Source of the DNA: M3007 sp044226205
Lineage (GTDB): Bacteria > Bacteroidota > Bacteroidia > Chitinophagales > Saprospiraceae
Assembly: GCA_044226205.1 (NCBI GenBank)
Contig: JBGAHL010000016.1
Span: forward strand, 47,836-111,835
Direction of reading: 5' to 3'
DNA: 64,000 bases
Positions 28,301-36,200 of the stretch are shown here, piece by piece (position 1 is the stretch's first letter; each line of letters begins with the position of its first letter). The notes below the pieces were generated by a model. The model worked only from the letters and a program-made list of their open reading frames with translations, did not search any database and had not been told where the DNA came from. The translations under genes and the position numbers were made by a program.

Positions 28301-28956
28301 GGCCCGGGGCTGCTGGTGGCGGGGGCGCCGTTGAAGTAGCTGGCTTCCAGCACGATACCGTCGTTGCCGGCGCCGTGGAAGGCAGGCGAGGAAGCGTAGC
28401 CCACGATGCCGCAGCCCAGCGACTGGGTGCAAATGGAGCGCACGACCCAGATATTGATGTACCGTTTGGTGTCCCAGCGGGACAGGTTTTTGATGGCGTA
28501 ATCGTCGTCTTCGAGGGTCATGACGGTCAGTTGCGACGCCACCCGGTTGATGCCCGTGGTGGCCGAGCCGTCGGGGGCGCGGGTGGCAAGGCAGAAGCGG
28601 ATCGGCACGTTGGTGCCGGAGCCCTGGTCGTAATAGCCCTGGTTGGCAAATGCCTCGTTGAGGCGCTGAATGGCCAGTTGCACCTGTGCGTCGCTGAGGT
28701 TTTCGGGGCCGTTGAAGTGGATGAGGTGCACCACGACGGGCAGGGTGACCACGTTGCCGGCGAATTCAGGAGCGGCGTTATTTTGGAAAAAAACACGCGC
28801 AGCCTCGTTTTGCGTGCTGATTTGTTGCAACAACGTCGGATCTGCGAGCGTGGCCTGGTCGAGGAAAATGCTGCTCCCGCAAGGCGCATTTTGAGCAAAA
28901 ACAAAAAGGCCGCGGAAAAGCAGCAGCAAGGCGAACAGGTGTCGGTTGTGCATCAT
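22360..28956 (-). CDS. Giant secreted M43-type metalloprotease with PKD, propeller-like and CHU_C (T9SS type B) domains
   Basis: 2198 residues with signal peptide MMHNRHLFALLLLFRGLFVFA. Residues ~70-330 resemble M43 (pappalysin/cytophagalysin) peptidases: VVVHLIHFNGPENLSDAQV, then the extended zinc motif H220-E-M-G-H-Y-L-G-L-Y-H230 and a Cys-rich CDTPPD segment with a following Met-turn region (NFMDY). Two PKD-like domains follow at ~340-480. Residues ~490-1390 hold many blades of the kind found in SBBP/delta-60 propellers (LLIKTDPEGNVIWSKHFG, LLIKFSPDGTMLWSRQF). A second propeller-like part occupies ~1440-1780, with Ig/PKD-like domains to ~2080. The last ~95 residues (PTAFSPDGDGTNDTF, WGTEVY, WDGKVNG, ending in KGELTLLR) are the gliding-motility-associated C-terminal domain, a T9SS type B signal. 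It is a secreted protease, substrate unknown. Confidence 0.9.
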   Translation of the reverse strand: MMHNRHLFALLLLFRGLFVFAQNAPCGSSIFLDQATLADPTLLQQISTQNEAARVFFQNNAAPEFAGNVVTLPVVVHLIHFNGPENLSDAQVQLAIQRLNEAFANQGYYDQGSGTNVPIRFCLATRAPDGSATTGINRVASQLTVMTLEDDDYAIKNLSRWDTKRYINIWVVRSICTQSLGCGIVGYASSPAFHGAGNDGIVLEASYFNGAPATSSPGPHEMGHYLGLYHTFEGGCLNDDCLSDGDHVCDTPPDQSTAGIPCGQTVNSCTTDTQSGLNADLPDDTKNFMDYGDVACRHDFTAGQSARMDFFAQNTRQSLLSSDGCGQPCPALVSAAFATSSQIVDLGGAVNFTNLSQNAANYTWTIDGAPFSSLANPGLTFNNIGAFNVTLTAISADPNLCPAQTSSVIIQVVCPVKADFLANPIEVFSGGTVVLTNTSQGAGQFQWLINGAPQGPSLPSYAFDQPGAYEIRLEASNGQCSTSKTLVVTVLDSCIGSSFQKFYGTANDEQGVASVVLSDGNFLIGGHGDVPGALREVLLIKTDPEGNVIWSKHFGAPDGNEVLQHVAAKPSGGGFMALLSSNVWTGVNDASLASFDADGQLLWQKRLVTPGADELRRIVATPEGGWIACGYVQPAAPGKAAAYFLKLDADGNQQWARAYGLPNSDVYATDVAVAGDSSYRACGYYITAAGARDGLMLELDTDGALMASQIFDYPALDRVLWSVEVLPTFLGANVYFTGEETPNTGFNSYGLFVNKSSGGSSLTGNAYQLDNESVIFSDLAISEDSRFSITVSPPDSQPQPKAVYFQDNLNSTNTSIQQYSGYGQVSVQQVENTLDGALYTGRGINGGQEDIFFIRANTIGVAGVCPQGEVYFDNLIVLNDLNNLPLNEVSGFPFMPTQGMVAADYALNTAEPCAATCLTPSCKTAWTEYFADFGTITVLTGIAPAPDGSYYAGGWRNNQTLLIKFSPDGTMLWSRQFHCSQRNDRLQDFLVDSDGNIAGVGNAETATLVFNGYAFKYDPVADVLLWVKEESQSKRSRFTNIQELGPGGNYLIGGVYPTGTSSSDPDFDPVLLEMGRNTGDLLSNNWNQAFDLDKNEELRSVRRHGNFIYAVGRTESAPNPNSLRSPVIYRADLNGNPSDLRKIIVPSIGIPSLEATDIAFDGDSLVIALQGRFDTSSLLLTQQVALVKVAPDGQVLWLQKYTIENQNASTFNIVIQSLLAGDDGYYIATREMLLKTDKNGKFQWARHTFGRHDVGHNLIAQNGNAVFLVGKNVNPSGMFIGRYIAATGDAGSACGQDFGGKVTEETVIGASTEPLSWNQYASPLLLQTNTASSSTADLSEIGYLCGAPCTEICGNGRSDDYNSLIDCVDPACECVACNNEQARIWYFGTHAGLDFSTDPPTVLTDGATDSPGSTGVVCDAAGKLLFYTDGETIFNREHQPIPNGSGIYGSKTSLGNMLIPLNSALFNFQHANSSSNFYPYYSEMDMAKNQGLGGIRIINNQPRKNTVIDLVPVGNKVAATNSCSVFDTKWVLRKRQNTAQFLITQVLPDNSVGVQPFSIDIGELDQNTSGSNIIAQMKFNHAGTLLADALPNSSGFDLLHFDPILGGLSDVISIRQAELAEAYTLEFSPNDRFLYVATPTGLYQFDLISDDAQAIKASRVTLASSATPRFGAIQMGPNGKLYIATGAGAPADALDLIFYPNEAGAACQYQANAQTLGTGRVRYGLPCIAPWLLNAERPIHIQGADSLCGLPAQSVYTLGSLLCAGADSVRWEQSGGIGGVFNVEEYFVQYLDTGTYRLVAKAWFKCGLKTDTLYITVSDDEAPALNLGPDIKVCENGVFKLDAGAGYARYRWQDGTADQTLTTSYPGVYWVTVWDACGNAQRDTVKITVDHGSQLDLGPNRVVCRLAGTSFELPDNFESWQWSPDLSLSCDTCPLVAIYPENVVNYVVTAQNADGCLSTDTIRVGPQILDAVLDTTICIGAPLEYLGQSLPSGADTTLTLDFVTADGCDLELTAMINIFPPLQVQLPADTSLKIGAELPLAVLSPGSASLQYQWTPPGGLSCDDCPTPTAAPLQTVTYNVLATDANGCTATDAITLTVSDMCAVRAPTAFSPDGDGTNDTFYLLTDPCVYSIRSLHVWSRWGTEVYGGFNLDPNNPSTGWDGKVNGRDYPSDVLFWTAEVVYYDGRTQQFKGELTLLR

Positions 28957-29111
28957 GTTGAGTAGGCTGGCGATAATTCGGAAACCAATGTTAGCCTAAA
29001 CCATCAAAAGCAGGGCCTGTTGCGGAAAAAATTCTTTTGGCGTGTCGGGTTTAGGCAAAACCCCCTGTCCAGCACAGTACTTTTGCCCCGTCCTTTCCAA
29101 ACACAGTCATC

Positions 29112-31166
29112 ATGTCAAAATCCATTCAAAACTATATTCTTGGTCGCTGGATGCCCGGCGAAGGAGACGGAACGACCCAATACAACGCCCTCACCGGGGA
29201 AGTCGTCGGCGTAGCCGCTTCCGGCGGCATCGACTACGAAGCCGTGCTCGATTACGCCCGCAAAGCCGGCAACCCGGCCCTGCGTCGCCTAACTTTCCAT
29301 GAACGCGGCCGCATGCTCAAAGCCCTGGCCCTTTACCTGCTCGATCGGAAGGACCGCTACTACGGCCTCAGTCATCTCACCGGCGCCACCCGGGCCGACA
29401 GCTGGGTCGATATCGAGGGAGGAATTGGTAACTTGTTCGCTTACAGTAGTTTGCGCAGGCGTTTTCCCAACGAGACCTATTATGTGGAAGGGGAAACAAT
29501 CCGGCTTTCCAAGGAAAATACTTTTATCGGTCACCACATCCTGACGCCCAAACGCGGCGTTGCCGTGCATATCAATGCTTTCAATTTCCCCATTTGGGGC
29601 ATGCTCGAAAAAATCGCCGTCAACCTGCTAGCCGGCATGCCGGCCGTGGTCAAGGCCAGCGAGCAAACCTCGTTCCTGACCGAAGCGATGGTGCACGACA
29701 TCGTCGCTTCGGGTATCCTGCCCGAAGGCGCCCTGCAATTCATTGCCGGCACTGGCCGCGGCCTCCTCGATCACGTGCAAAACCAGGATGTGGTCACCTT
29801 TACGGGCTCGGCGGCAACCGGTAAAAAACTGCGCGTCCACCCCGCGCTCATCGAACACTCGGTGCCTTTCACCATGGAGGCCGACTCGCTCAACGCCGCC
29901 GTTTTGGGTGAAGACGCCGTGCCGGGTACGCCCGAGTTCGATATTTTTATCAAGGAAGTGCGCCGCGAAATGACCACCAAGGCCGGCCAGAAATGCACAG
30001 CCGTGCGGCGCATTCTCGTGCCGGAAAACCTGCTCGACGAAGTGCAAAAAGCCTTGTCCAAAGAATTGTCCAAAACCCTCGTGGGCGATCCCTCGGTCGA
30101 AGGCGTGCGCATGGGCGCCCTCATCAATCGCCACCAACTCGACCGCGTGCGTGAAAAACTCCGCAGCCTGGCTGCCCACACGCCCATCGTGCACGGCCAC
30201 CCCGACGACTTCGAGGTCACGGGCGCCAGCCGCGACAAAGGTGCTTTCCTGCCGCCCATCCTGCTGCGCAACGAAAACCCCTTGCACAACCTGATGTCGC
30301 ATGAAACGGAGTGTTTCGGCCCCGTTTCTACCATTATGCCCTACAAATCCATTGAGCAAGCGGTCGAAATCGCAGCCCTTGGGCGCGGTTCGCTGGTGTC
30401 CACCATTTGCACCCACGACCGCGGCATTGCCCGCGACTACGTGCTCGAAGCCGCTTCCTGGCACGGCCGCGTGCTCGTGCTCAACCGCGATTCGGCCAAG
30501 GAAAGCACGGGGCACGGCTCGCCCATGCCTTTGCTCGTGCACGGCGGCCCCGGCCACGCCGGCGGCGGCGAAGAAATGGGCGGGATGCGCGGCGTGATGC
30601 ACTACATGCAGCGCACGGCCATTCAGGGCCACCCGACCGATCTCACGGCCGTGACCAGCCAGTACCAGTCGGGCGGCGCACAGCACGAGACGCCGGTGCA
30701 TCCGTTCAAAAAATACTTCGACGATCTGGAAGTAGGGGAGACGCTCGTGACGGCAAAACACACCGTGAGCATTGCCGATATTCACAATTTTGCCAACGTC
30801 AGCGGCGACAATTTTTACGCGCACATGGACGAAACCGCGCTCGAAGGCACGCCCTTTACCGGCCGGGTGGCGCATGGTTATTTCGTGCTGTCGAAAGCGG
30901 CAGGTTTGTTTGTCGACCCGAAAAAAGGCCCTGTTTTGCTCAATTATGGCCTGGATGAGTGCCGTTTTACCAAACCCGTTTACCCGGGCATGACCATCGG
31001 GGTAAAACTCACGGTGAAGGAAAAAATCGAACAGGAGCACGACCCTGCTCGCGAAGGCATCGCCGCCATCCCGCGCGGCATTGTCAAATGGCTGGTCGAT
31101 GTGTACGATGAAACGGGGGAAACCGTGGCCATTGCGACGATCCTGACGATGGTGCGCAAGCGCTAG
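29112..31166 (+). CDS. paaZ: Bifunctional PaaZ: oxepin-CoA hydrolase / 3-oxo-5,6-dehydrosuberyl-CoA semialdehyde dehydrogenase
   Basis: 684 residues, the usual PaaZ length. Residues ~1-520 are an aldehyde dehydrogenase with E256 (TMEADSLN) and C295 (AGQKCTAVRR), the same numbering as recalled for E. coli PaaZ. Residues ~545-684 are an (R)-specific MaoC/hotdog enoyl-CoA hydratase with a D/H pair in NVSGDNFYAHMD and the GRVAHGYF turn. The enzyme opens the oxepin-CoA ring and oxidises the resulting aldehyde during aerobic phenylacetate breakdown. The ring-epoxidising and beta-oxidation paa genes are not next to it; the nearest downstream gene is an IS relic. A TACTTTTG box at 29078-29085 suggests a promoter ~21-26 nt before the start. 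Confidence 0.95.
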   Translation: MSKSIQNYILGRWMPGEGDGTTQYNALTGEVVGVAASGGIDYEAVLDYARKAGNPALRRLTFHERGRMLKALALYLLDRKDRYYGLSHLTGATRADSWVDIEGGIGNLFAYSSLRRRFPNETYYVEGETIRLSKENTFIGHHILTPKRGVAVHINAFNFPIWGMLEKIAVNLLAGMPAVVKASEQTSFLTEAMVHDIVASGILPEGALQFIAGTGRGLLDHVQNQDVVTFTGSAATGKKLRVHPALIEHSVPFTMEADSLNAAVLGEDAVPGTPEFDIFIKEVRREMTTKAGQKCTAVRRILVPENLLDEVQKALSKELSKTLVGDPSVEGVRMGALINRHQLDRVREKLRSLAAHTPIVHGHPDDFEVTGASRDKGAFLPPILLRNENPLHNLMSHETECFGPVSTIMPYKSIEQAVEIAALGRGSLVSTICTHDRGIARDYVLEAASWHGRVLVLNRDSAKESTGHGSPMPLLVHGGPGHAGGGEEMGGMRGVMHYMQRTAIQGHPTDLTAVTSQYQSGGAQHETPVHPFKKYFDDLEVGETLVTAKHTVSIADIHNFANVSGDNFYAHMDETALEGTPFTGRVAHGYFVLSKAAGLFVDPKKGPVLLNYGLDECRFTKPVYPGMTIGVKLTVKEKIEQEHDPAREGIAAIPRGIVKWLVDVYDETGETVAIATILTMVRKR

Positions 31167-31266
31167 ATTTTCCGGGCCAGGACAGGTGGAGGGTGGAAGG
31201 TTTTTGTTTTAGGTCGGAGGTTTTCCTTCGGTAGACATGACAGTGGCGCCCTACACAAATGGCTTG

Positions 31267-31286
31267 TCAGATGTCTCCCTTCGGTC
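31267..31286. repeat. Left 20-bp repeat flanking the IS110 relic
   Basis: TCAGATGTCTCCCTTCGGTC recurs in inverted orientation at 32966-32985 with one mismatch. A related CCTTCGGTAGACATGACAG lies slightly upstream (about 31230-31248). The motif looks like a dispersed host repeat bracketing the relic. Confidence 0.7.
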
Positions 31287-32586
31287 CTAATGAACCACGA
31301 GGGCTTCGGGGTTAGGAGACAGTATGTAGCCCAGTTTGTCTGCCAATTTTTGCAAGTGCTTTTCTTGTCTGGCTTTCAATTGGTTATTGTAATTTTCAAT
31401 CCCTTTGTTCCAAAATCACAACCGTGTTTTAGGAGGGTTGTATGCCCGGATTGCGAGTTTTCGCGCTGTTGCCATATTGGCGATCTTAGGGTCCTTTGCG
31501 CGCAATACGACGATAAAAAGCGCCGAGAGCGGCATTTGCTCGACATGGTTTGGCTGCTTCACGGAAGATTTGACCGGCCTTGGTTTTGCTCGATTTGTTT
31601 TTTCGTTTGTTTCTTCCCACTACTATGGCTGTTTGGGCCAATCAACCATGCTGTAAAGTGTTTGGCGGTTGGCCAACGATTCATGTTCGAAACAATTTCT
31701 GCACCACTTTAGGAAACTCAGATCGGTCAGGCCGGATATTATTACCAAGTCCTTACCACCAGTCATAGCGTCACCAACGTGAATGTAAGAAATGTTTGAT
31801 GTCGGAGTATTTGTGCCGGGTTGGTTTGGCCTTATGCAGTGTTGGTGTTTTCAGGTGAAGTTGACATTGATCTCTTTTAGAATCTTCCTAATTTCCGCAT
31901 CACAATTGGTAATTTGATGATCGTAAAACTCGTAGGTTTGCTTGTCGAAGTGCAAAAGATGTTCGCGTTTGTATAGGCCTTCTAAGGAGAGTTCTACCAA
32001 GTCACGCTTTTATTGAGGATTTGTTTCTCACAGGTCCGCCAGTTGCTGGGGTTTCTTTCCTCAAGTGATTGTTTTGAGGATCCGCATCCGCTTGCGCCGG
32101 TAATTTGACTAATCACCTGATGCAGACGGCACATTCATGCTTCATCAGAGCCTTTTGAATGTGTTGAATGTGAAACGCGTATCTCATGGTGTATCTTCTC
32201 TGCAAGACGATACGCAAGTGCGTAGTTGTCTGATATTTTCATCTGGAATGAATGAACGACTAATAACCCGTACTGATGAAGTTGCTGCAACCATTGACAA
32301 TCCGAAACATCACTTTTCGACCGGGACATTTTTACATGCCCCGTTAACAAGATAGACTTCGACGCCTGCGGTCAAAGCAACTCGTACAGTTTAAAAACTA
32401 GTAAACTCCCGTAGCCTCCATGGCTCGTTTTAATCCCACAGATTGCAAAAAGGCTATTAATTGATGAAAGGCTGCCGTAAATGTGTCAAATGGAGCACCT
32501 CATGACTAGAACGTAGACAAATACCTTCTCCGAACCAATATCGATACCAAGAATCTGGGATGAATAATTTGAATGTCTGTTGCCAT
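31287..32586 (-). pseudogene. IS110-family transposase, decayed by frameshifts and stops
   Basis: No intact frame exists, but the minus strand can be read almost end to end as an IS110/IS1111-type transposase by changing frame. The start is near ATG 32584-32586. GIDIGSEKVFV (from 32548) is the DEDD catalytic opening. HVKMSRSKSDVSDCQWLQQL (near 32335-32275) is the most conserved block, followed by QKALMK. Then come RMRILKTI, PQQLADL and DLVELSLEGLYKREHL with YEFYDHQITNCDAEI (about 32090-31880). MNRWPTAKHFTAWL and SSGKK (from 31684) match the Transposase_20 serine region, then ALGAFYRR. The C-terminus LADKLGYILSPNPEALVVH ends at TAG 31287-31289. At least three frame changes and five in-frame stops are needed, so it is inactive. 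Its length equals a full IS110 transposase (~430 codons). Confidence 0.9.
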
Positions 32587-32864
32587 AAAAAACAAGTAAA
32601 AAAGTTTGTAATGCCTGGCAAATAATGGGCTGTTATGCTCTAAGCCGGGATCAACTTGTATCATTGTCACTAAGATTTAAAAACTCCTTTACCAGAACAA
32701 TTCTCGACATCGAGTACGTTACATCATCTAAGAACAGTTACACTGCATTGCTTACAATAACTGCCAAACTTACGGCGCATCGGTTCATTTTCGGTTTGAA
32801 AAGGCCCAAAAGGGCCGAAGTGCTTCTCGACATGACATGGAACGACTGACAAGGCAATACTCCT
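32587..32864. other. Upstream (left-end) region of the IS110 relic
   Basis: No supported gene. In IS110-group elements the non-coding end upstream of the transposase encodes the bridge RNA that chooses donor and target, so this stretch is where its relic would lie; no folding was computed. It ends near TCGACATGACATGG (32827-32840), which is repeated in inverted orientation at 32956-32969 with one mismatch. Confidence 0.4.
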
Positions 32865-32928
32865 CAGATTTCTCGCTGCGCTCGAAATTTTACCCGCTGA
32901 AACAATTTCGAGCGCAGCGAGAAATCTG
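32865..32928. repeat. Perfect 25-bp inverted repeat
   Basis: Arms 32865-32889 and 32904-32928 are exact reverse complements (core TTTCTCGCTGCGCTCGAAA) with a 14-nt loop. The hairpin is nested inside the wider TCGACATGACATGG inverted pair (32827-32840 / 32956-32969). No T run follows either arm, so it is not an obvious terminator. Confidence 0.9.
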
Positions 32929-32965
32929 ATAAAGTACAGATATAAAATACGCCCCATGTCGTGTC

Positions 32966-32985
32966 GACCGAAGGGATACATCTGA
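32966..32985. repeat. Right 20-bp repeat flanking the IS110 relic
   Basis: Reverse complement of the repeat at 31267-31286 with a single mismatch. Confidence 0.7.
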
Positions 32986-33010
32986 TAAACTACCAATTAA
33001 TGACAAATAA

Positions 33011-33040
33011 AAACCCCGACCTTCCTTTGAAAGCCGGGGG
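33011..33040 (-). terminator. Possible terminator for the BNR-repeat protein gene
   Basis: Read on the minus strand, CCCCGGCTT and AAGGTCGGGG can pair imperfectly around a short loop and are followed by TTTTTAT. It lies ~170 nt past the stop at 33214, so the assignment is weak. Confidence 0.4.
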
Positions 33041-33103
33041 ATGCTATGATTTGCTTCTAGTCTTCTAACCTTAAACCGTCGGGTTTTGAGCATGACTGGT
33101 TTT

Positions 33104-33153
33104 TCATAAACCACATAAACCTTATAAACCTCATAAACCATAATAAACCTCAT
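33104..33153. repeat. Tandem AT-rich tract (CATAAACC / TTATAAACC units)
   Basis: Seven or so degenerate units of 9-10 bases (CATAAACCA, CATAAACCT, TATAAACCT, CATAAACCA, ATAAACCT). It is of the same unit type as the tracts at 2278-2380 and 4093-4197, here without the complementary half. Confidence 0.65.
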
Positions 33154-33213
33154 GCTCTAATCTTACCCGCGTCAATTATAACTGGATAGGTTCTTGTTCG
33201 GCGCGCCGCATGT

Positions 33214-36200
33214 TCAGTCGATAAATAATACTTGTCCCGAGCCGGCCGGCTTCCCGTCGGCTGTTTCGACGCGGTAGAAATAGACGCCTTGCGGCAAGTT
33301 CCCGCGTTCGATCAGGGCGGAAGGGCCATTGGCCCTGAACTGGCGCAATACGAGGCCCCGGCCATCGGCCAGCACGATCCGCGCATTGCGGAAAGGCTGC
33401 TGCAGGGCCTGCAAAACCACCTGATCGCGGGCCGGATTGGGGGCGGCCGATATGTTCTGCGTACCGCTGTTCAAGACCGGCGTTTTCTGACCGACAAGGA
33501 AAGGCGACTCGCCTATGGTGTGCAGGGTCTGGTTGGTGACAACCGGCTCGTTGAAGTCAAAATAGATGTCGGCTTTGTTCAAAATCCGGGTGCCCAGGGC
33601 CAGTTCGGGCTGCTGCCGGATGCGGAAACTGACAAATCCGTGCGACCCCGGTTCGTTCACATTGCTATCGGGCAACATGATATTGGCAAAGGTGAATTGC
33701 AATACGCCTTCGCCGCTCAGCGACCAGGTGTAGGGATGCGAAGCCGCGCCGACCTGCACGCTTGCCGCGTCGAGCCAGGCAGAAAGGGTGTCGCGGATGA
33801 TGACCGTGAATGCCGTATCGTTGCCCGTGTTCTGGAAACGGACCAGGTATTCCAGTTCCTGTCCTCTGCGGATGTAGTGTTCTTCGGTGCTTCCGGTCGG
33901 GAATCCCTGTTTGTCGTTGGGGTCGTAGGAGGCGGTGTTTTCCACACATTCCCGGTCGTAGGAAGGGGAAAATTCATCGACCGGATACTGATTCACGAAG
34001 CCCAGACTGTTGAAGCCGCCGCAGCCTTCCACGAAAGCGAGGGCCAGGTTGGCGGGCGTGGCAAAGGGGTGACCCGGCTCCTGTTCCGACTCGATGCGCC
34101 AGGTATGGCCGTCGGCGGGCTGGTTGATATCGATTTCCTGTCCGGGTCCGTAGGATTGATTGCCGGTCATCAGCACCACGTCGTCCACAATGATGATGTA
34201 ATCGAGCGATGCCGAAGGGATGTCGGTGATGTTTTTCAGGCTCAGGTGCACGATGGAATCCTGACAGGTGGCGTTGGCCAGTATGGTAGCACCCGACCAG
34301 CCAGGAATGGAGCGGCAAAGGGTATCGGGGAAAGCATGGGCAGAGAAACAATGCGTTTGCCCCAGCACCGTGGAATCGCAATCCAGGTAAGCGACCAGTG
34401 AAAATTGCCCGCATTCGGTGGAACCCACATTACCCACGAAAAATCGATACAGATTTTGCCCCTGATCTTCATAAGGCACGCTTGCGGATACCAGCTCGGC
34501 AAAAGGATCGAGCGAGATGTCCACCCAGGCACTGTCGGCGGGTTCGGAGCCCTGATTGCAATAGCTGACGTAGATGTTGTTGTTAAAACAGCGGCGCAGG
34601 ACAGGAATGGTTAGATCGACCGTCATCAGCGGGCAGCCGGAGGTGGACACCAGAGAGAAATCCTGGTTGTATTCTGCCAAAAGAACGCTGGCTTGCACGT
34701 CCACGGCGCCTTCGCAGACCGTCCACCACCAGGGATTGGGCACCTGCGTTTCGAGTTGATAAGCGCCCGTATCGACAAACATCTGGTAATGCCCCTGATA
34801 GTCGGTCGTGGCCACGAAGGTGGATGCGCCGTGCGCTTCTACCGTCCAGTTGGACAGAGGAGCCTGCGCATCGGGTGTGGAGCAATCGTCGTCGGCGTCC
34901 TTGCGCACCTGGCCGCTCAGGTAAGCGCCCTGCGTGGTAGGATTGACCGTACGGTACAAACCGAGATAGGCAAAGTTGGTGTACAAATATTGCCCGGGCG
35001 AAATGGGCTGGTCAAGCAGGTACCAGTTTGACCCGTAAGACGGCAGGGGCTGCCACGTCAGGCCCTGATCGATCGAACGGAATTGCTCGTTCAGGATCAG
35101 GTGCCCTGCGGCATTGAGGTAAATGGTGCGCATATCGGCCGGCAAGGGGTTTGGATAAGCCACCCAGTGCATCCCCGCGTCGTCGGAGCGGTACAGGCGG
35201 TAGGTGCTCCAGTCTTCGTACATGACGATATAAATGACGCCCGCTGGATCGATCATAAACATGCCGGCGTTTTGATCGACGGTGTTTTGGGGGATATTCG
35301 GCACGGGCAGCCAGCTTTGCCCTTGGTCGTCGGAGTACCAGGGGCCGCTGCTGTTCAGGGCGCCATTGTAGCCCGTGGCGAAATATCTGCCGGAAGGATG
35401 GAAGGCCATCTGATTGAAATTGCTGATCGCCTCTCCCGCCGTGAGGGTCCAGCTTTGCCCTTGGTCGGCGGAGCGGTAAAGGCGCTGCGTCGACCCCGAC
35501 CCTGGCGGGCCGGTTAAGGAGTTGCAAAACAGGATGCCATCGGGGCTGATTTCCGTCGCCCATACCCATACGCCGTTCGGTGGCGCAATATTGGTCCAGG
35601 TGTCGCCCATGTTGTCGGACCAGAGCAGCGATTTGCCCTTGGTCGCCACCACGTGACCGTCCGAAGTCACGTCGAAAGTTCTTTTCAGGGGGAAATAGGA
35701 GTGCAGGTAAGGCTCGTTTTCATCCGTCAGTTTGGTCCATTGTTCGCCCTGGTCGTACGTGCGGAACAAGCCGCTGCGCGTCCACGCGAAGATGGTATCT
35801 TCCGACAGGAATTCCATTTGCCATACGTGGGCCAGGTCGATGCCTGTAGACGAAAACTGCCAGTTTGCGCCGTTGTCGGTCGAGCGGTAGTACGCATCGT
35901 TGATGTGTGAAAAAATGGCGCCGTCGGCCAGTTGGACCGGAAGCAGGTAATTGAGCGGGTGAGAGGTCGTGATTTGTTGCCAGCTGAGGCCGTCGTTGGT
36001 GGAGCGGTAAAGGTCGTTGTCGCCAGTGGCCATCAGCAGGTTTCCGTTCGAAAGTTGAATTGGCTGGCGGTAGGACGACGGAACTCCGCTGATCGTCTGC
36101 CAGCTCTGGCCATTGTTCGTAGAGCGGTAGAGCTGGCCGCCGGTGTAGAGTATGGCGCCCGAATTGGTGACCAAAAACTCCCCGCCCCCGTTTTCGGGGT

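Noticed and set aside
29628..31040. 470-codon minus-strand frame
   Set aside because: It is a shadow of paaZ, whose catalytic residues and full length are unambiguous.
31290..31712. 140-codon plus-strand frame in the gene-poor region
   Set aside because: The minus strand of the same bases reads as the C-terminal half of the IS110 transposase, so the plus frame is accidental.
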